Assembly: GCA_964610905.1 (NCBI GenBank)
Contig: CAZSYT010000025.1
Location: 1-40,086, forward strand
Source of the DNA: JAJZJT01 sp964610905
GTDB taxonomy: Bacteria; Actinomycetota; Acidimicrobiia; Acidimicrobiales; RAAP-2
Direction: 5' to 3'
Length of the DNA stretch: 40,086 nucleotides
The notes below the pieces were generated by a model. That model saw only the letters and a program-made list of their open reading frames with translations, did not search any database and had not been told where the DNA came from. Below, piece after piece: positions 8,312 through 16,915 of this stretch. Positions within the stretch are counted from its first letter, which is position 1. Every line of letters begins with the position of its first letter. The position numbers and the translations under genes were made by a program.

Positions 8312-9072
8312 ACGGGCGCGTGGTCCGACGGCTTGGGCCCCTTGCGCGCCTCGCGGTCCACGACCGCTGCCGTCACCACCCCGGCGAGCCGTTCGGTCGC
8401 CAGCACGAGGTCGATGCGCATGCCGTGCCCGCGGTGGAAGGACCCGCCCCGGTAGTCCCACCAGCTGAACACGCCGGGCTCGGCGTGCAGACGACGGAAG
8501 ACGTCGACGAGGCCCCAGTCGCACAGCTCCTGCAGCGCGGCCCGTTCGGGGGGGCTGACGTGGGTCATGCCGACGAACGCCGCGGGGTCCCACACGTCGC
8601 GGTCGTCCGGGGCGACGTTGAAGTCGCCGCAGACGACCACCGGACGGGCGGGATCGCAGGTGGCAGCGAGGAGGTCGCGCAGCCCGGCCAGCCACGCCAG
8701 CTTGATGGCGTAGTGCTCGCTGTCGAGGCTCCGTCCGTTCGGGACGTAGACGGAGTGGACGCGCACACCCCCGCAGTCGGCGGCCACGAGCCGAGCCCCC
8801 GCGTCGTCGTGCCCGTCCCCGAAGCCCCGGGCCACCGCGTCCAGGCCCACCCGGCTGACGAGCGCCACACCGTTCCATCGGCCCTCGCCGTAGTGGACCG
8901 ACTCGTAGCCGAGCGCGGCGAAGGCCTCGGAGGGGAAGGCGGCGTCGGCCTGCTTGGTCTCCTGCAGGCAGAGGACGTCCGGCTGGGCTTCCTCGAGCCA
9001 CGCCCCGACACGCGGGAGCCGGGCCGTCAACGAATTGACGTTCCACGTGGCGATCCGCACCGGACGGCTCAC
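8287..9072 (-). CDS. xth: Exodeoxyribonuclease III / AP endonuclease
   Basis: 261 aa, GTG start overlapping the fabZ stop by four bases (GTGA). Class II AP endonuclease of the EEP fold, cleaving 5' of abasic sites and acting as a 3'-5' exonuclease in base-excision repair. Signature residues are all visible: ATWNVNSLTARL (Asn), LCLQETKQ (metal Glu), VYVPNGR (Tyr), GDFNVAPDDRDVWDP (Asp and Asn), MRIDLVLAT (Asp) and KPSDHAPVYVDL (catalytic Asp-His). FSWWDYRGGSFHRGHGMRID is the typical DNA-binding stretch. Length matches the family. Confidence 0.94.
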   Translation of the reverse strand: MSRPVRIATWNVNSLTARLPRVGAWLEEAQPDVLCLQETKQADAAFPSEAFAALGYESVHYGEGRWNGVALVSRVGLDAVARGFGDGHDDAGARLVAADCGGVRVHSVYVPNGRSLDSEHYAIKLAWLAGLRDLLAATCDPARPVVVCGDFNVAPDDRDVWDPAAFVGMTHVSPPERAALQELCDWGLVDVFRRLHAEPGVFSWWDYRGGSFHRGHGMRIDLVLATERLAGVVTAAVVDREARKGPKPSDHAPVYVDLAVS

Positions 9073-9488
9073 CCCCCGTCGGCCAGCACGAAGAGCAGGT
9101 CGGCCTCGCACGCCACGGCGCCGGCAACGGTGGCCCGTCCACTCCCCTTGCCGGCACGCGCCGACATGCGCCCGAGGACCACCTCGAGGTCGAGCGTCTC
9201 CCCGGGGACCACCTGTCGGCGGAAGCGGGCGCGTTCGATGCCCCCGAAGAGCGGCAGGCGCCCGGCGAAGCGCTCGTCGGCCAGCACGGCGACGGCGCCC
9301 AGCTGGGCGAGCGCCTCCACCATCAAGACGCCGGGCAGGGTCGGGCGCCCCGGGAAGTGGCCGGCGAAGAACGGCTCCTCGCCGGTCAGGTGCCACGTCC
9401 CCCTGGCAGACTGCCCCGGCTCCACCGCTCCGAGCTCGCTCACGAAGAGGAACGGGGGCCGGTGCGGGAGCAGGTCTTCGGGCTGCAC
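9069..9488 (-). CDS. fabZ: 3-hydroxyacyl-ACP dehydratase, FabZ type
   Basis: 139 aa, GTG start. It dehydrates beta-hydroxyacyl-ACP in fatty-acid elongation (hot-dog fold). The opening LLPHRPPFLFVSEL and the active-site segment FFAGHFPGRPTLPGVLMVEA give catalytic His44 and Glu58 in the standard spacing. TAACCT (9496-9501, minus strand) lies 7 nt before the GTG with no Shine-Dalgarno sequence, suggesting leaderless transcription. It is translationally coupled to xth by a four-base overlap, although the two functions are unrelated. A FabZ-like dehydratase of a different acyl pathway cannot be excluded because no other fab genes are adjacent. Confidence 0.88.
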   Translation of the reverse strand: MQPEDLLPHRPPFLFVSELGAVEPGQSARGTWHLTGEEPFFAGHFPGRPTLPGVLMVEALAQLGAVAVLADERFAGRLPLFGGIERARFRRQVVPGETLDLEVVLGRMSARAGKGSGRATVAGAVACEADLLFVLADGG

Positions 9489-9544
9489 GATGGCGAGGTT
9501 AGCGGGCGGCCCGGAGGGGGGCCGGCCTCATCGTGGTCACGACC

Positions 9545-11012
9545 TCAGCGGCCTTCCGCGACCTCGGGGAGAGCGAGCTCGGCCCGCCGGTGGCCGGCGT
9601 CGAAGCCCACGACGACGAACGGGCGGGTCTCCCCCTTGGTCACGATGCCCCTGGCCCGGTGCGGCGGAGGGTCGCCGAGCCCGCGCAGTGGCACGTGGCA
9701 GTGCATGTCGCCGACGTCGATCCGGGCACCATGGGACGTGTAGGCGGCGACGGTCCCATCCACGGTGCTGCCGACGGGATGGTCGGCGACGAACGTGAGG
9801 AAGGTCAGGGCGTCGTTGGCCACCGGCCCCGCCGCTGGCGCGGCCGCCTCGGCGAGCGCTTCGGTGGCCTTCGTCGCCTTGGTGACCTTCGGCGCCTTGG
9901 CCGCCTTGGCCGCCTTGGCCGCCTTGGTGGCTCTGCCCGCCTCTGTGACCGTGGCCGCCTTGCCCGCCTCGGTGACCTTCGACGCCCCGGCCTCGTTGAC
10001 GGCCCCGGCTGCCTTCCCTCCCTTGGCTACCTTGGCTGCCTTCGCCGCCCGCGGTGCCTCGCCCGCCGTCACCGTCGCCGCCTTGGTCGCCTTGGCGGCC
10101 TCCGCTGGCCCGGTGACCTCGGCGACCCCCGGAGCACCCGCCGCTTCGGGTACCTCCTCGCCCGCGGCGGACGTGGCCATCGCGGCCTTGGCCGCCTTGG
10201 TGGTCTTGGTGGCCTTGGTGGCCTTGGTGGCCTTGGTGGCCTTGGTGGCCTTGGTGGCCTTGGTGGCCNNNNNNNNNNNNNNNNNNNNNNNNNNNNNNNN
10301 NNNNNNNNNNNNNNNNNNNNNNNNNNNNNNNNNNNNNNNNNNNNNNNNNNNNNNNNNNNNNNNNNNNNTTGGCCGCCTGCGCCGCCTTGGTGGCCTTGGT
10401 GGCCTTGGTGGCCTTGGCCGCCTTGGCCGCCTTGGTCGCCTTGGTGGCCGCGGCGGCCTCCGGCGCCCCGGCAACCGTCTCGCCCGCACCGGCCGCCACC
10501 ACGCCCTCGGCGCCGGTCTCGGCCTTCGCCTTTCGCTTCGACCTGCTCACAACGGCCCGGCTGGTCGGCCCGCGCACGGGAGTCCTCGGCGTGAAGATCC
10601 ACCCCACCCCGGGGACCGGCTTTCCGCCGATCAGCCGGCCCGGGTCGAAGAGCCAGGGACGCTCGGCGTGGAACTCCTGGAACGAGTCGTTCGAGAGGAC
10701 GAGCGCCCCCGACTTCTCGGCGATGCGAAGGATGAAGCCGTCACCGCGCCCGACGGCCCCGGCCGGCGGGGTGACCATCTCGCCGTGGGCCACCGCGTCG
10801 TCGAAGCGGGCGCGCTCGCTCGCGTCGATCCGGTGCCCGAAGGTGGCGTCAACGACGACGATCACGTCCTCGGTCGCGAACCCCCGGAACTCCTCCATGA
10901 ATGCGGCGATCGCCTCCTCGAGCTGGGCGAGGCTCGGCATGGCCCGCCCTTCGGTGGCGATGTTCGATCCGTCGATGACCACGCGACGACGTGGGGTCTG
11001 CTCAGCTGCCAT
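9545..11012 (-). CDS. NYN/Zc3h12a-like ribonuclease with KAT-repeat linker and C-terminal S1-like domain (interrupted by gap)
   Basis: One gene split by 100 N. The N-terminal 150 residues form a NYN/PIN-like RNase domain: VVIDGSNIATEG (Asp14), VIVVVDATFGH (Asp55), GRGDGFIL (Asp91) and VLSNDSFQEF (Asp109), the acidic set typical of Zc3h12a-type nucleases. A lysine-rich segment then leads into long KAT/KAA repeats. Beyond the gap the repeats continue and end in an S1/OB-like domain (GSTVDGTVAAYTSHGARIDV, then HVPLRGL). The two halves are in different frames only because the gap was written as 100 bases; a true gap divisible by three restores one frame. Likely an RNA-binding endoribonuclease; its target is unknown. 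ATG at 11012. Joining the halves is inference, though the repeat code matches on both sides. Confidence 0.75.
9880..10455 (-). repeat. KAT/KAA-coding 9-bp repeat (GGCCACCAA type)
   Basis: The linker of the NYN-S1 gene is built of 9-bp units, TTGGTGGCC or TTGGCCGCC on the plus strand, read on the minus strand as Lys-Ala-Thr and Lys-Ala-Ala. Left of the gap at least seven near-perfect TTGGTGGCC units lie side by side (about 10197-10268); right of it the same units resume at 10369. Older, diverged copies extend to about 9880. The repeat gives a strongly basic, histone-H1-like chain. Confidence 0.85.
10269..10368. other. Assembly gap (100 N) in the KAT repeat
   Basis: Exactly 100 N, a conventional placeholder for a gap of unknown size. 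The flanks end and begin on complete 9-bp units, so the missing sequence is probably more of the same repeat, with length a multiple of 9 (or at least 3). Confidence 0.95.
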
Positions 11013-11061
11013 GATCCTGCACAGTCAACCACCTCGGCAGCCCGAGGCCGGTGACCGGGCG

Positions 11062-14000
11062 TCAGCCCACGGCTCTGGCCAACACGTCCTCTTGCTCGAG
11101 GCGGTGGAGGGCGGCGCTGCCGGTCGCCGGGCTGGCCGACTCGGCCCGGCTGACGTGGCGCAGCTCGTGGGTGCCGCGGAGCTGCCGGTGCAGCACCCCG
11201 TGCACGTAGCCCCAGGCGCCCATGTTCTCGGGCTCCTCCTGCAGCCACACGACCTCGCTGGCGTTCGGGTAGCCGGCCAGGGCCTCCTCGACGGCCCGCT
11301 CGGGCCACGGGTAGAGCTGCTCCACCCTGACGACGGCGACCGACGCCGCCGCCTCGCCGAGCTCGTCGCGACGCGCCAGCGCCTCGTGGCCGACCTTGCC
11401 GGAGCAGAGCACGACCCGAGACACGGCGTCGTGGTCGAAGGCGTCCCGGCCCCGCGCCGGGTCGTCGAGCACCTCGGCGAAGCTCCCGGTCGTGAAGGCG
11501 GCCAGGGGGGAGCGGGCGGAGCGCGCCCGCAACAGCGACTTCGGCGTGAAGACCACGAGCGGGCGCCGACCGGTGCCGCGCACCTGGGCCCGCAGGAGGT
11601 GGAAGTACTGCGCGGCGGTCGTGGGCTGGGCCACCCGGAGGTTGCCGCGGGCGCACAGCGTCAAGAAGCGCTCGATGCGGGCCGAGGAGTGCTCGGGGCC
11701 CTGGCCCTCGTACCCGTGGGGGAGCAGGAGGACGAGCCCGGAGCGCTGCCCCCACTTGTCCTCGGCCGCCACGAGGAAGTTGTCGACGATGATCTCCGCT
11801 CCGTTCCAGAAGTCGCCGAACTGCGCCTCCCAGGCCACCAGGTCGTCGATGGCCACCACCGAGTACCCGTACTCGAAGCCGAGGCACGCGTACTCCGACA
11901 GGAGCGAGTCGCGCACGGTGAACCGCCCGCCCTCGAGGTGGGCGAGGGGCACGTGCTCGGCGCCGGTCGCGTAGTCGACGAGGACGGCGTGGCGCTGGGA
12001 GAACGTCCCGCGCCGGGTGTCCTGGCCGGTGAGGCGGACGTTGGTCCCCTCGAGCAGGAGCGACCCGAACGCCAACGCCTCGCCCAGCGCCCAGTCGACC
12101 TCGCCGTCGGCGAGCACCTTGTCGCGCTGGTCGAACTGGCGGGCGAGCTTGGGGTGGAGCTCGAACCCGTCGGGCACCGAGCGGACCGTGGTCGCCAGGC
12201 GGGCGAGCACGTCGGGGTCGACGCCGGTCCCGACCGCCGGGATGGCGCTCGGCGGCGCCACGAAAGGCGGCAGCGTGGGCTGAGCGGTGGTCGACTCCTC
12301 GAGGGCGGCACGCGTCTCGTCGAGGGCGGCCTGCAGCCGCGCCGAGAAGTCGTCGAGCGCCTGCTCGGCCTCATCGAGGGTGATGTCGCCCCGGCGGACC
12401 AGCGCCTCGGTGTAGAGCTTGCGGACCGATCGCTTGGCGTCGATGAGCTGGTACATGAGGGGCTGCGTGTAGCTCGGGTCGTCCCCCTCGTTGTGGCCGT
12501 GGCGCCGGTAGCAGACCATGTCGATGACGACGTCCTTGTGGAACGCCTGGCGGAACCCGAAGGCGAGCCGGGCCGCACGCACGCAGGCCTCGGGGTCGTC
12601 ACCGTTCACGTGGAAGATCGGCGCCTGCACCATCTTCGCCACGTCGGTCGGGTACACGGACGTCCGCGCCGCCTGGGGCGCCGTCGTGAACCCCAGCTGG
12701 TTGTTGATGACGAGGTGGACCGTCCCCCCTGTCCGGTAGCCGGCCAGCCCCGACAGGTTGAGCGTCTCGGCGACCACGCCCTGGCCTGCGAAGGCGGCGT
12801 CGCCGTGCACCAGGATGGGCAGCACGGGGAAGGGCGCGGCCGGCCCCTCCTCGAGCGTCGGACCGCTCCCCTGCTCGCCCCCCATTGCGTCCTGGGTCGC
12901 CCGGGCCATGCCGACCACCACCGGGTCGACGGCCTCGAGGTGCGACGGGTTCGAGGCCATGGTCACCGGGATGGTCCCGCCCGAGCGGGCCCGGAAGACG
13001 CCCGAGGCGCCCTTGTGGTACTTGACGTCGCCCGAGCCCTGCACCGACTCGGGGTCGAGGTTCCCCTCGAACTCGGCGAAGATCTCGCGGTAGGACTTGC
13101 CCACGATGTTGGCCAGCACGTTGAGGCGCCCCCGGTGGGCCATCCCCATGACCGCCGCCGCGAGGCCCTCGGCGACCCCGGCCTCGAGCAGCGTGTCGAG
13201 GACGACGATGGCGGACTCGGCGCCCTCGAGCCCGAAGCGCTTCTGGCCGACGTAGCGCGTGTGGAGGAAGCGCTCGAACACCTCGGCCGCGTTCAGCCGG
13301 TCGAGGACGTGGCGTTGCTCGTCACCCGTGAGCTGGGCCGGGACCCCTTCGACGTGCTGCTGGATCCAGCGCTTCTCCTCGGGGCTCTGGATGTGCATGT
13401 ACTCGATGCCGAGCGTGCGGCAGTAGGCGTCCCGCAGCGTGTGGAGGACCTCGTCGAGCGTGGCGCGCTCACGGCCGGCCAGGCCGTCGACCACGAAGTG
13501 GCGAGACAGGTCCCAGATCGTCAGCCCGTAGTGGAGCGGGTCGAGCTCGGGGTGGAGCGCCGGTGGCTCGGCGTCGAGTGGGTCGAGGTGGGCGATCAGG
13601 TGCCCCCGCACGCGGTACATGTTGACGAGCGCCTGGACCCGTACCTGCTTGAGGGCGCGGTCGTAGGCGCCATCGGCTCCGTCCTCGGGCGCGTGGACGT
13701 CCCGCTCCCAGGTCACCGGCTGGGACGGGACCTCCATGGCGGCGAAGACGTCCTCGTAGAAGTGGTGGCCACCGAGGAGGCACTCGGCCACGTGGGCGAG
13801 GAAGAGCCCCGACTCGGCACCCTGGATGATGCGGTGGTCGTACGTCGAGGTGAGGGTGACGGTCCGGCCGACACCGAGCTCGGCGAGCGCACGCGGGTCG
13901 GCGGCCTCGAAGCCCGGCGGGACGCCGAGGGCCCCCACGCCGACGATCACGCCCTGGCCGGTCATGAGCCGGGGGACCGACTGGACCGTCCCGAGCGTCC

Positions 14001-14829
14001 CCGGGTTGGTCAGGCTGACCGTCGTGCCGGCGAAGTCGTCGGGGGCGATCCTGCCCGAGTGGACCTTGCGCACGAGCTCCTCGTAGGCGGCGACGAACTG
14101 CCGGAAGTCGAGCGTGTCGGCGTTGCGGATGCACGGGACGAGCAGCGTCCTCCCCCCGCTCGGCTTCTCGACGTCGACGGCCAGGCCCAGCCCCACGTGC
14201 TCGTGGCGAGCGACGCCGGGCGTGCCCTTGCCGTCGGCGTCGGCCACGAAGGCGGCGTTCATGGCGGGGACCGCCCGCAGGCCGCGCACCACGGCGTAGC
14301 CGACGAGGTGGGTGAAGCTGACCTTCCCGCCCGTCGTCCGGGCCAGCTGGTCGTTGACGATCGTCCGGTTGACCTCGAGCAGCTTGGCCGGCACCACCCG
14401 GACGCTGGTGGCGGTCGGGACACCGAGCGAGGCCTCCATGTTGGCCACGATCCGGGCGGCAGCGCCCCGGAGGACCTCCGCCGACGGGGCCGCCGGGGCG
14501 CCGGCCGGCGACGGCGGCGCGGCGGTCGTCGGCGAAGGGGCCGTGCCGTCGGCCGCCGGCGCGGGCGGTGTCTGTGCCACGGGACGTGCGTCCGCCGCGG
14601 GGCCGGGCTGGGCGCGCTCGCCGTCGGTGGCCGGCGCGGCCGAGGGACGGTAGTCGGCGAAGAACTCGCGCCACGACTCCGACACCGAGGTCGGGTCCTC
14701 GCGGTACCGCTCGTACATGTCGTCGACGAGCCACGCGTTCGGCCCGAAGGCCCCGGTCCCCGCCGGTCGGTCCCGGCTCCTCGTGCGGTCTTCGGTGCCG
14801 GTCGGGGTGGGGTCGGGATCGCTCGTCAT
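11062..14829 (-). CDS. kgd: Multifunctional 2-oxoglutarate dehydrogenase/decarboxylase (E2-E1 fusion, Kgd type)
   Basis: 1255 aa. In actinobacteria this fused enzyme carries out ThDP-dependent decarboxylation of 2-oxoglutarate and succinyl transfer within the TCA cycle. Order of domains: the short N-terminal segment AFGPNAWLVDDMYERYRED (28-45), a Pro/Ala linker (60-115), a succinyltransferase domain without lipoyl domain ending in STYDHRIIQGAESG (328-341), then the E1 part with YHKGASGVFRARSGG, GDAAFAGQGVVAETLNL and INNQLGFTTAPQ for ThDP and metal binding, the pyrimidine domain (QDTRRGTFSQRHAVL) and the C-terminal domain ending EPENMGAWGYVHGVL. I chose ATG 14829 (MTSDPDP); an upstream in-frame start at 14865 is less likely. 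TAGGCT (14838-14843) is 8 nt upstream. Complete and typical in length. Confidence 0.95.
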   Translation of the reverse strand: MTSDPDPTPTGTEDRTRSRDRPAGTGAFGPNAWLVDDMYERYREDPTSVSESWREFFADYRPSAAPATDGERAQPGPAADARPVAQTPPAPAADGTAPSPTTAAPPSPAGAPAAPSAEVLRGAAARIVANMEASLGVPTATSVRVVPAKLLEVNRTIVNDQLARTTGGKVSFTHLVGYAVVRGLRAVPAMNAAFVADADGKGTPGVARHEHVGLGLAVDVEKPSGGRTLLVPCIRNADTLDFRQFVAAYEELVRKVHSGRIAPDDFAGTTVSLTNPGTLGTVQSVPRLMTGQGVIVGVGALGVPPGFEAADPRALAELGVGRTVTLTSTYDHRIIQGAESGLFLAHVAECLLGGHHFYEDVFAAMEVPSQPVTWERDVHAPEDGADGAYDRALKQVRVQALVNMYRVRGHLIAHLDPLDAEPPALHPELDPLHYGLTIWDLSRHFVVDGLAGRERATLDEVLHTLRDAYCRTLGIEYMHIQSPEEKRWIQQHVEGVPAQLTGDEQRHVLDRLNAAEVFERFLHTRYVGQKRFGLEGAESAIVVLDTLLEAGVAEGLAAAVMGMAHRGRLNVLANIVGKSYREIFAEFEGNLDPESVQGSGDVKYHKGASGVFRARSGGTIPVTMASNPSHLEAVDPVVVGMARATQDAMGGEQGSGPTLEEGPAAPFPVLPILVHGDAAFAGQGVVAETLNLSGLAGYRTGGTVHLVINNQLGFTTAPQAARTSVYPTDVAKMVQAPIFHVNGDDPEACVRAARLAFGFRQAFHKDVVIDMVCYRRHGHNEGDDPSYTQPLMYQLIDAKRSVRKLYTEALVRRGDITLDEAEQALDDFSARLQAALDETRAALEESTTAQPTLPPFVAPPSAIPAVGTGVDPDVLARLATTVRSVPDGFELHPKLARQFDQRDKVLADGEVDWALGEALAFGSLLLEGTNVRLTGQDTRRGTFSQRHAVLVDYATGAEHVPLAHLEGGRFTVRDSLLSEYACLGFEYGYSVVAIDDLVAWEAQFGDFWNGAEIIVDNFLVAAEDKWGQRSGLVLLLPHGYEGQGPEHSSARIERFLTLCARGNLRVAQPTTAAQYFHLLRAQVRGTGRRPLVVFTPKSLLRARSARSPLAAFTTGSFAEVLDDPARGRDAFDHDAVSRVVLCSGKVGHEALARRDELGEAAASVAVVRVEQLYPWPERAVEEALAGYPNASEVVWLQEEPENMGAWGYVHGVLHRQLRGTHELRHVSRAESASPATGSAALHRLEQEDVLARAVG

Positions 14830-14951
14830 CGGCTCCGAGCCTACCGGCCGTCCCGCGCCCCCCACGCCGCACCGCGAGGGTGCTCGCGCCCTCCCCGGCA
14901 GGCGCGCGCGGGGGGTCGGCGCCGCCCGCGGCGTCGAGTAGCGTCGCCCAC

Positions 14952-15314
14952 GTGGCGTCCCCCCGCACCACCGTCACGTGCACCTTCACCTTCGAGGCAG
15001 CCCATCACCTCCCGTGGCACCCGGGCCGGTGCCGCACCCTCCACGGCCACTCGTACCGCCTCGACGTCACGGTGGCCGGTCCGGTCGACGAACGGGGCGT
15101 GGTGCTCGACTTCGACGAGGTCCGTGACGTCGTCGCCCGCGAGGTGGTCGAGCCGTGGGACCACTCCGACCTGAACACGGTGCTCGACAACCCGACGGCC
15201 GAGCTGCTGGCGCAGCGGGCGTGGGACCTGCTCGAGGCGGCCGGGCTCCCGCTCGACCGCCTCCGCCTGTGGGAGACGCCGCGCGCGTGGGTCGAGCTGG
15301 CGACCGAGGCCTGA
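14952..15314 (+). CDS. queD: 6-carboxy-tetrahydropterin synthase
   Basis: 120 aa, GTG start with TAGCGT (14939-14944) 7 nt before it. QueD converts dihydroneopterin triphosphate to 6-carboxy-5,6,7,8-tetrahydropterin, the first dedicated step toward preQ0. The zinc ligands and active site are visible: FEAAHHLPWHPGRCRTLHGH gives the His of AAHH, Cys27, and His31/His33; DFDEVRDVV and WDHSDLN follow; the late Glu lies in LWETPRAW. The queC start comes one base after its stop. A 6-pyruvoyl-tetrahydropterin synthase role is less likely given the neighbours. Confidence 0.92.
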   Translation: MASPRTTVTCTFTFEAAHHLPWHPGRCRTLHGHSYRLDVTVAGPVDERGVVLDFDEVRDVVAREVVEPWDHSDLNTVLDNPTAELLAQRAWDLLEAAGLPLDRLRLWETPRAWVELATEA

Positions 15315-15315
15315 G

Positions 15316-15984
15316 GTGGGGGGCGACCTCGTCGTCCTGTCGGGCGGCCTCGACTCGACCGTGTGCATGGGCATCGCCACGGCCGAGCGCGGGCGACCGC
15401 CGCTCGCCCTTACCTTCGACTACGGGCAACGGCACCGGACCGAGGTGGACCGGGCGGCCGGGATCGCCGGCCACTACCGGGCCGAGCACCTCGTCGTCGC
15501 CCTCGACACGCGGCCGTGGGGCGGCTCGGCGCTGACCGACCCGGCGATCGCCGTGCCGACCGGGAGCGAGGGCGTGCCGGCGGAGATCCCGGCGACGTAC
15601 GTCCCGGCGCGGAACCTCGTCTTCTTGTCCGTGGCCCTCGGCGTCGCCGAGGCGCGCGACCTCGACGCCGTGTGGATCGGGGTCAACGCCGTGGACTACT
15701 CGGGCTACCCGGACTGCCGACCCGAGTTCGTCGACGCCTTCCGGCGGGCCGGTGAGCTCGCCCTCAAGCGGGGGGTCGGGGGTCGCCCGGTCGAGGTCCG
15801 CACCCCGCTGATCGACAGCACCAAGGCGGAGATCGTGCGAGCGGGCGTCGCGCTCGGCGCCCCTCTCGGGCTCACCTGGTCGTGCTACGAGGGCGGGGCC
15901 ACCCCGTGCGGCGCCTGCGACGCCTGCCGCCTCCGGGCCCGGGGCTTCGCCGAGGCGGGCGTGGCCGACCCGGCCGTCGGATGA
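15316..15984 (+). CDS. queC: 7-cyano-7-deazaguanine synthase
   Basis: 222 aa, GTG start. ATP-dependent conversion of 7-carboxy-7-deazaguanine to preQ0 with ammonia. The PP-loop SGGLDSTVCM (9-18), FDYGQRH, the conserved PARNLVFLSVAL and GVNAVDYSGYPDCRPEF, and the zinc-binding Cys cluster in WSCYEGGATPCGACDAC are all present. It is tightly packed between queD and queE (ATGA overlap with queE), so the three are translated as a unit. Confidence 0.95.
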   Translation: MGGDLVVLSGGLDSTVCMGIATAERGRPPLALTFDYGQRHRTEVDRAAGIAGHYRAEHLVVALDTRPWGGSALTDPAIAVPTGSEGVPAEIPATYVPARNLVFLSVALGVAEARDLDAVWIGVNAVDYSGYPDCRPEFVDAFRRAGELALKRGVGGRPVEVRTPLIDSTKAEIVRAGVALGAPLGLTWSCYEGGATPCGACDACRLRARGFAEAGVADPAVG

Positions 15985-16772
15985 CCGGGGCGTCGCCCCC
16001 GGGCGGGGACGGCCTGCTCGTCTCCGAGGTGTTCTCCGCCATCCAGGGGGAGGGCGCTCTGGTGGGCGAGCGCCAGGTGTTCCTCCGCCTCGCCGGGTGC
16101 AACCTCCGGTGCGCCTACTGCGACCAGCCCGAGGCCCTCGAGCCACGGCCGGGGCCGTGCCGGCTCGAGCGGCGCGCCGGGCACCGGCGGTGGGACCGGC
16201 GAGACAGCCCGCTGGCCGCCGACGACGTCGTCGCCGCCGTGGCACGCCTGTGGGAGCAGGTGCCCCACCACTCGGTGTCCGTCACCGGCGGGGAGCCGCT
16301 CCTCCAGGCCCGGCGCCTCGCGCCCGTGCTCGGCGCGCTGTCCGACGCAGGGATGGACGTCATGCTGGAGACCAATGGGACCTTCGTCGGCGGGCTCGGC
16401 GCCGTGGCGCCGTCGCTCGCCTACGTGAGCCTCGACCTCAAGCTGGCGAGCGTCGACGGCGAGCACGTCGACCCCGGCACCCAGGAGCGGTTCCTCGCCA
16501 CAGCCCTCGACGCCGGCCTGACGACCTGGGTGAAGGTCGTCCTCGGGCCGGCGACCGACGCCGACGAGCTCGACGCCGCTCTCGACGCGGTGGCCCGCCG
16601 CGCCGGCGACCCGCCACGGGTCGAGGTGTTCCTCCAGCCCGTCACCCCCTTCGGCACCGTGAGCGAGGCGCCGAGCGCGTCACGGGTGCTCGCCCTCCAG
16701 GAGCGGGCCCTGCGCCGCTACCCCCGCGTCCGCGTCGTCCCCCAGACCCACAAGGCCATCGGCCAGCTGTGA
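15981..16772 (+). CDS. queE: 7-carboxy-7-deazaguanine synthase (radical SAM)
   Basis: 263 aa; the ATG overlaps the queC stop by four bases. QueE contracts 6-carboxy-tetrahydropterin to 7-carboxy-7-deazaguanine using SAM and a 4Fe-4S cluster. The cluster motif CNLRCAYCD gives Cys40, Cys44 and Cys47; SAIQGEGALVGERQVFLRL precedes it as in the family, and VSVTGGEPLL and MLETNGT are the glycine-rich SAM-contact motifs. The insert after the cluster (EPRPGPCRLERRAGHRRW) is longer than in minimal QueE. The cluster stops at preQ0: no queF, tgt, or folE follows in this window. Confidence 0.94.
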   Translation: MTGASPPGGDGLLVSEVFSAIQGEGALVGERQVFLRLAGCNLRCAYCDQPEALEPRPGPCRLERRAGHRRWDRRDSPLAADDVVAAVARLWEQVPHHSVSVTGGEPLLQARRLAPVLGALSDAGMDVMLETNGTFVGGLGAVAPSLAYVSLDLKLASVDGEHVDPGTQERFLATALDAGLTTWVKVVLGPATDADELDAALDAVARRAGDPPRVEVFLQPVTPFGTVSEAPSASRVLALQERALRRYPRVRVVPQTHKAIGQL

Positions 16773-16840
16773 CCGGGAGGCCCCGGCCGGCGCCGGGGAC
16801 GATCGGTCGGAACGGCAGGCCTCGCGCCGTGGCCCGGACG

Positions 16841-16873
16841 CGTCCGACGCCGGCCGTCGGCCGGCGTCGGACG
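16841..16873. terminator. Strong GC hairpin between convergent queE and HU
   Basis: Perfect 15-bp inverted repeat: CGTCCGACGCCGGCC (16841-16855), loop GTC, then GGCCGGCGTCGGACG (16859-16873). It lies between the stops of queE (plus, 16772) and the HU gene (minus, 16916), so it can serve both directions. No T-tract follows, as is common in very GC-rich genomes. Confidence 0.8.
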
Positions 16874-16915
16874 TACCTCGGGACCGCCCGCCAGGGCGCC
16901 GTCACCTCGGCGTGA

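Noticed and set aside
9545..11012. Genuine frameshift or pseudogene
   Set aside because: The frame change falls exactly at the 100-N placeholder and both sides are otherwise intact.
9765..11054. Plus-strand ORF rich in Ala-Leu-Val antisense to the NYN-S1 gene
   Set aside because: It is the reverse complement of the KAT repeats and the conserved RNase domain; the minus strand carries recognisable motifs.
12935..12960. tRNA-like GGGTTCGAGG box
   Set aside because: It lies within the kgd coding region and no acceptor or anticodon arms can be drawn. I saw no tRNA or rRNA gene in the window.
10369..15174. A 1601-codon plus-strand ORF antisense to kgd
   Set aside because: No recognisable family, while kgd on the other strand has complete domains; long spurious frames are expected at this GC.
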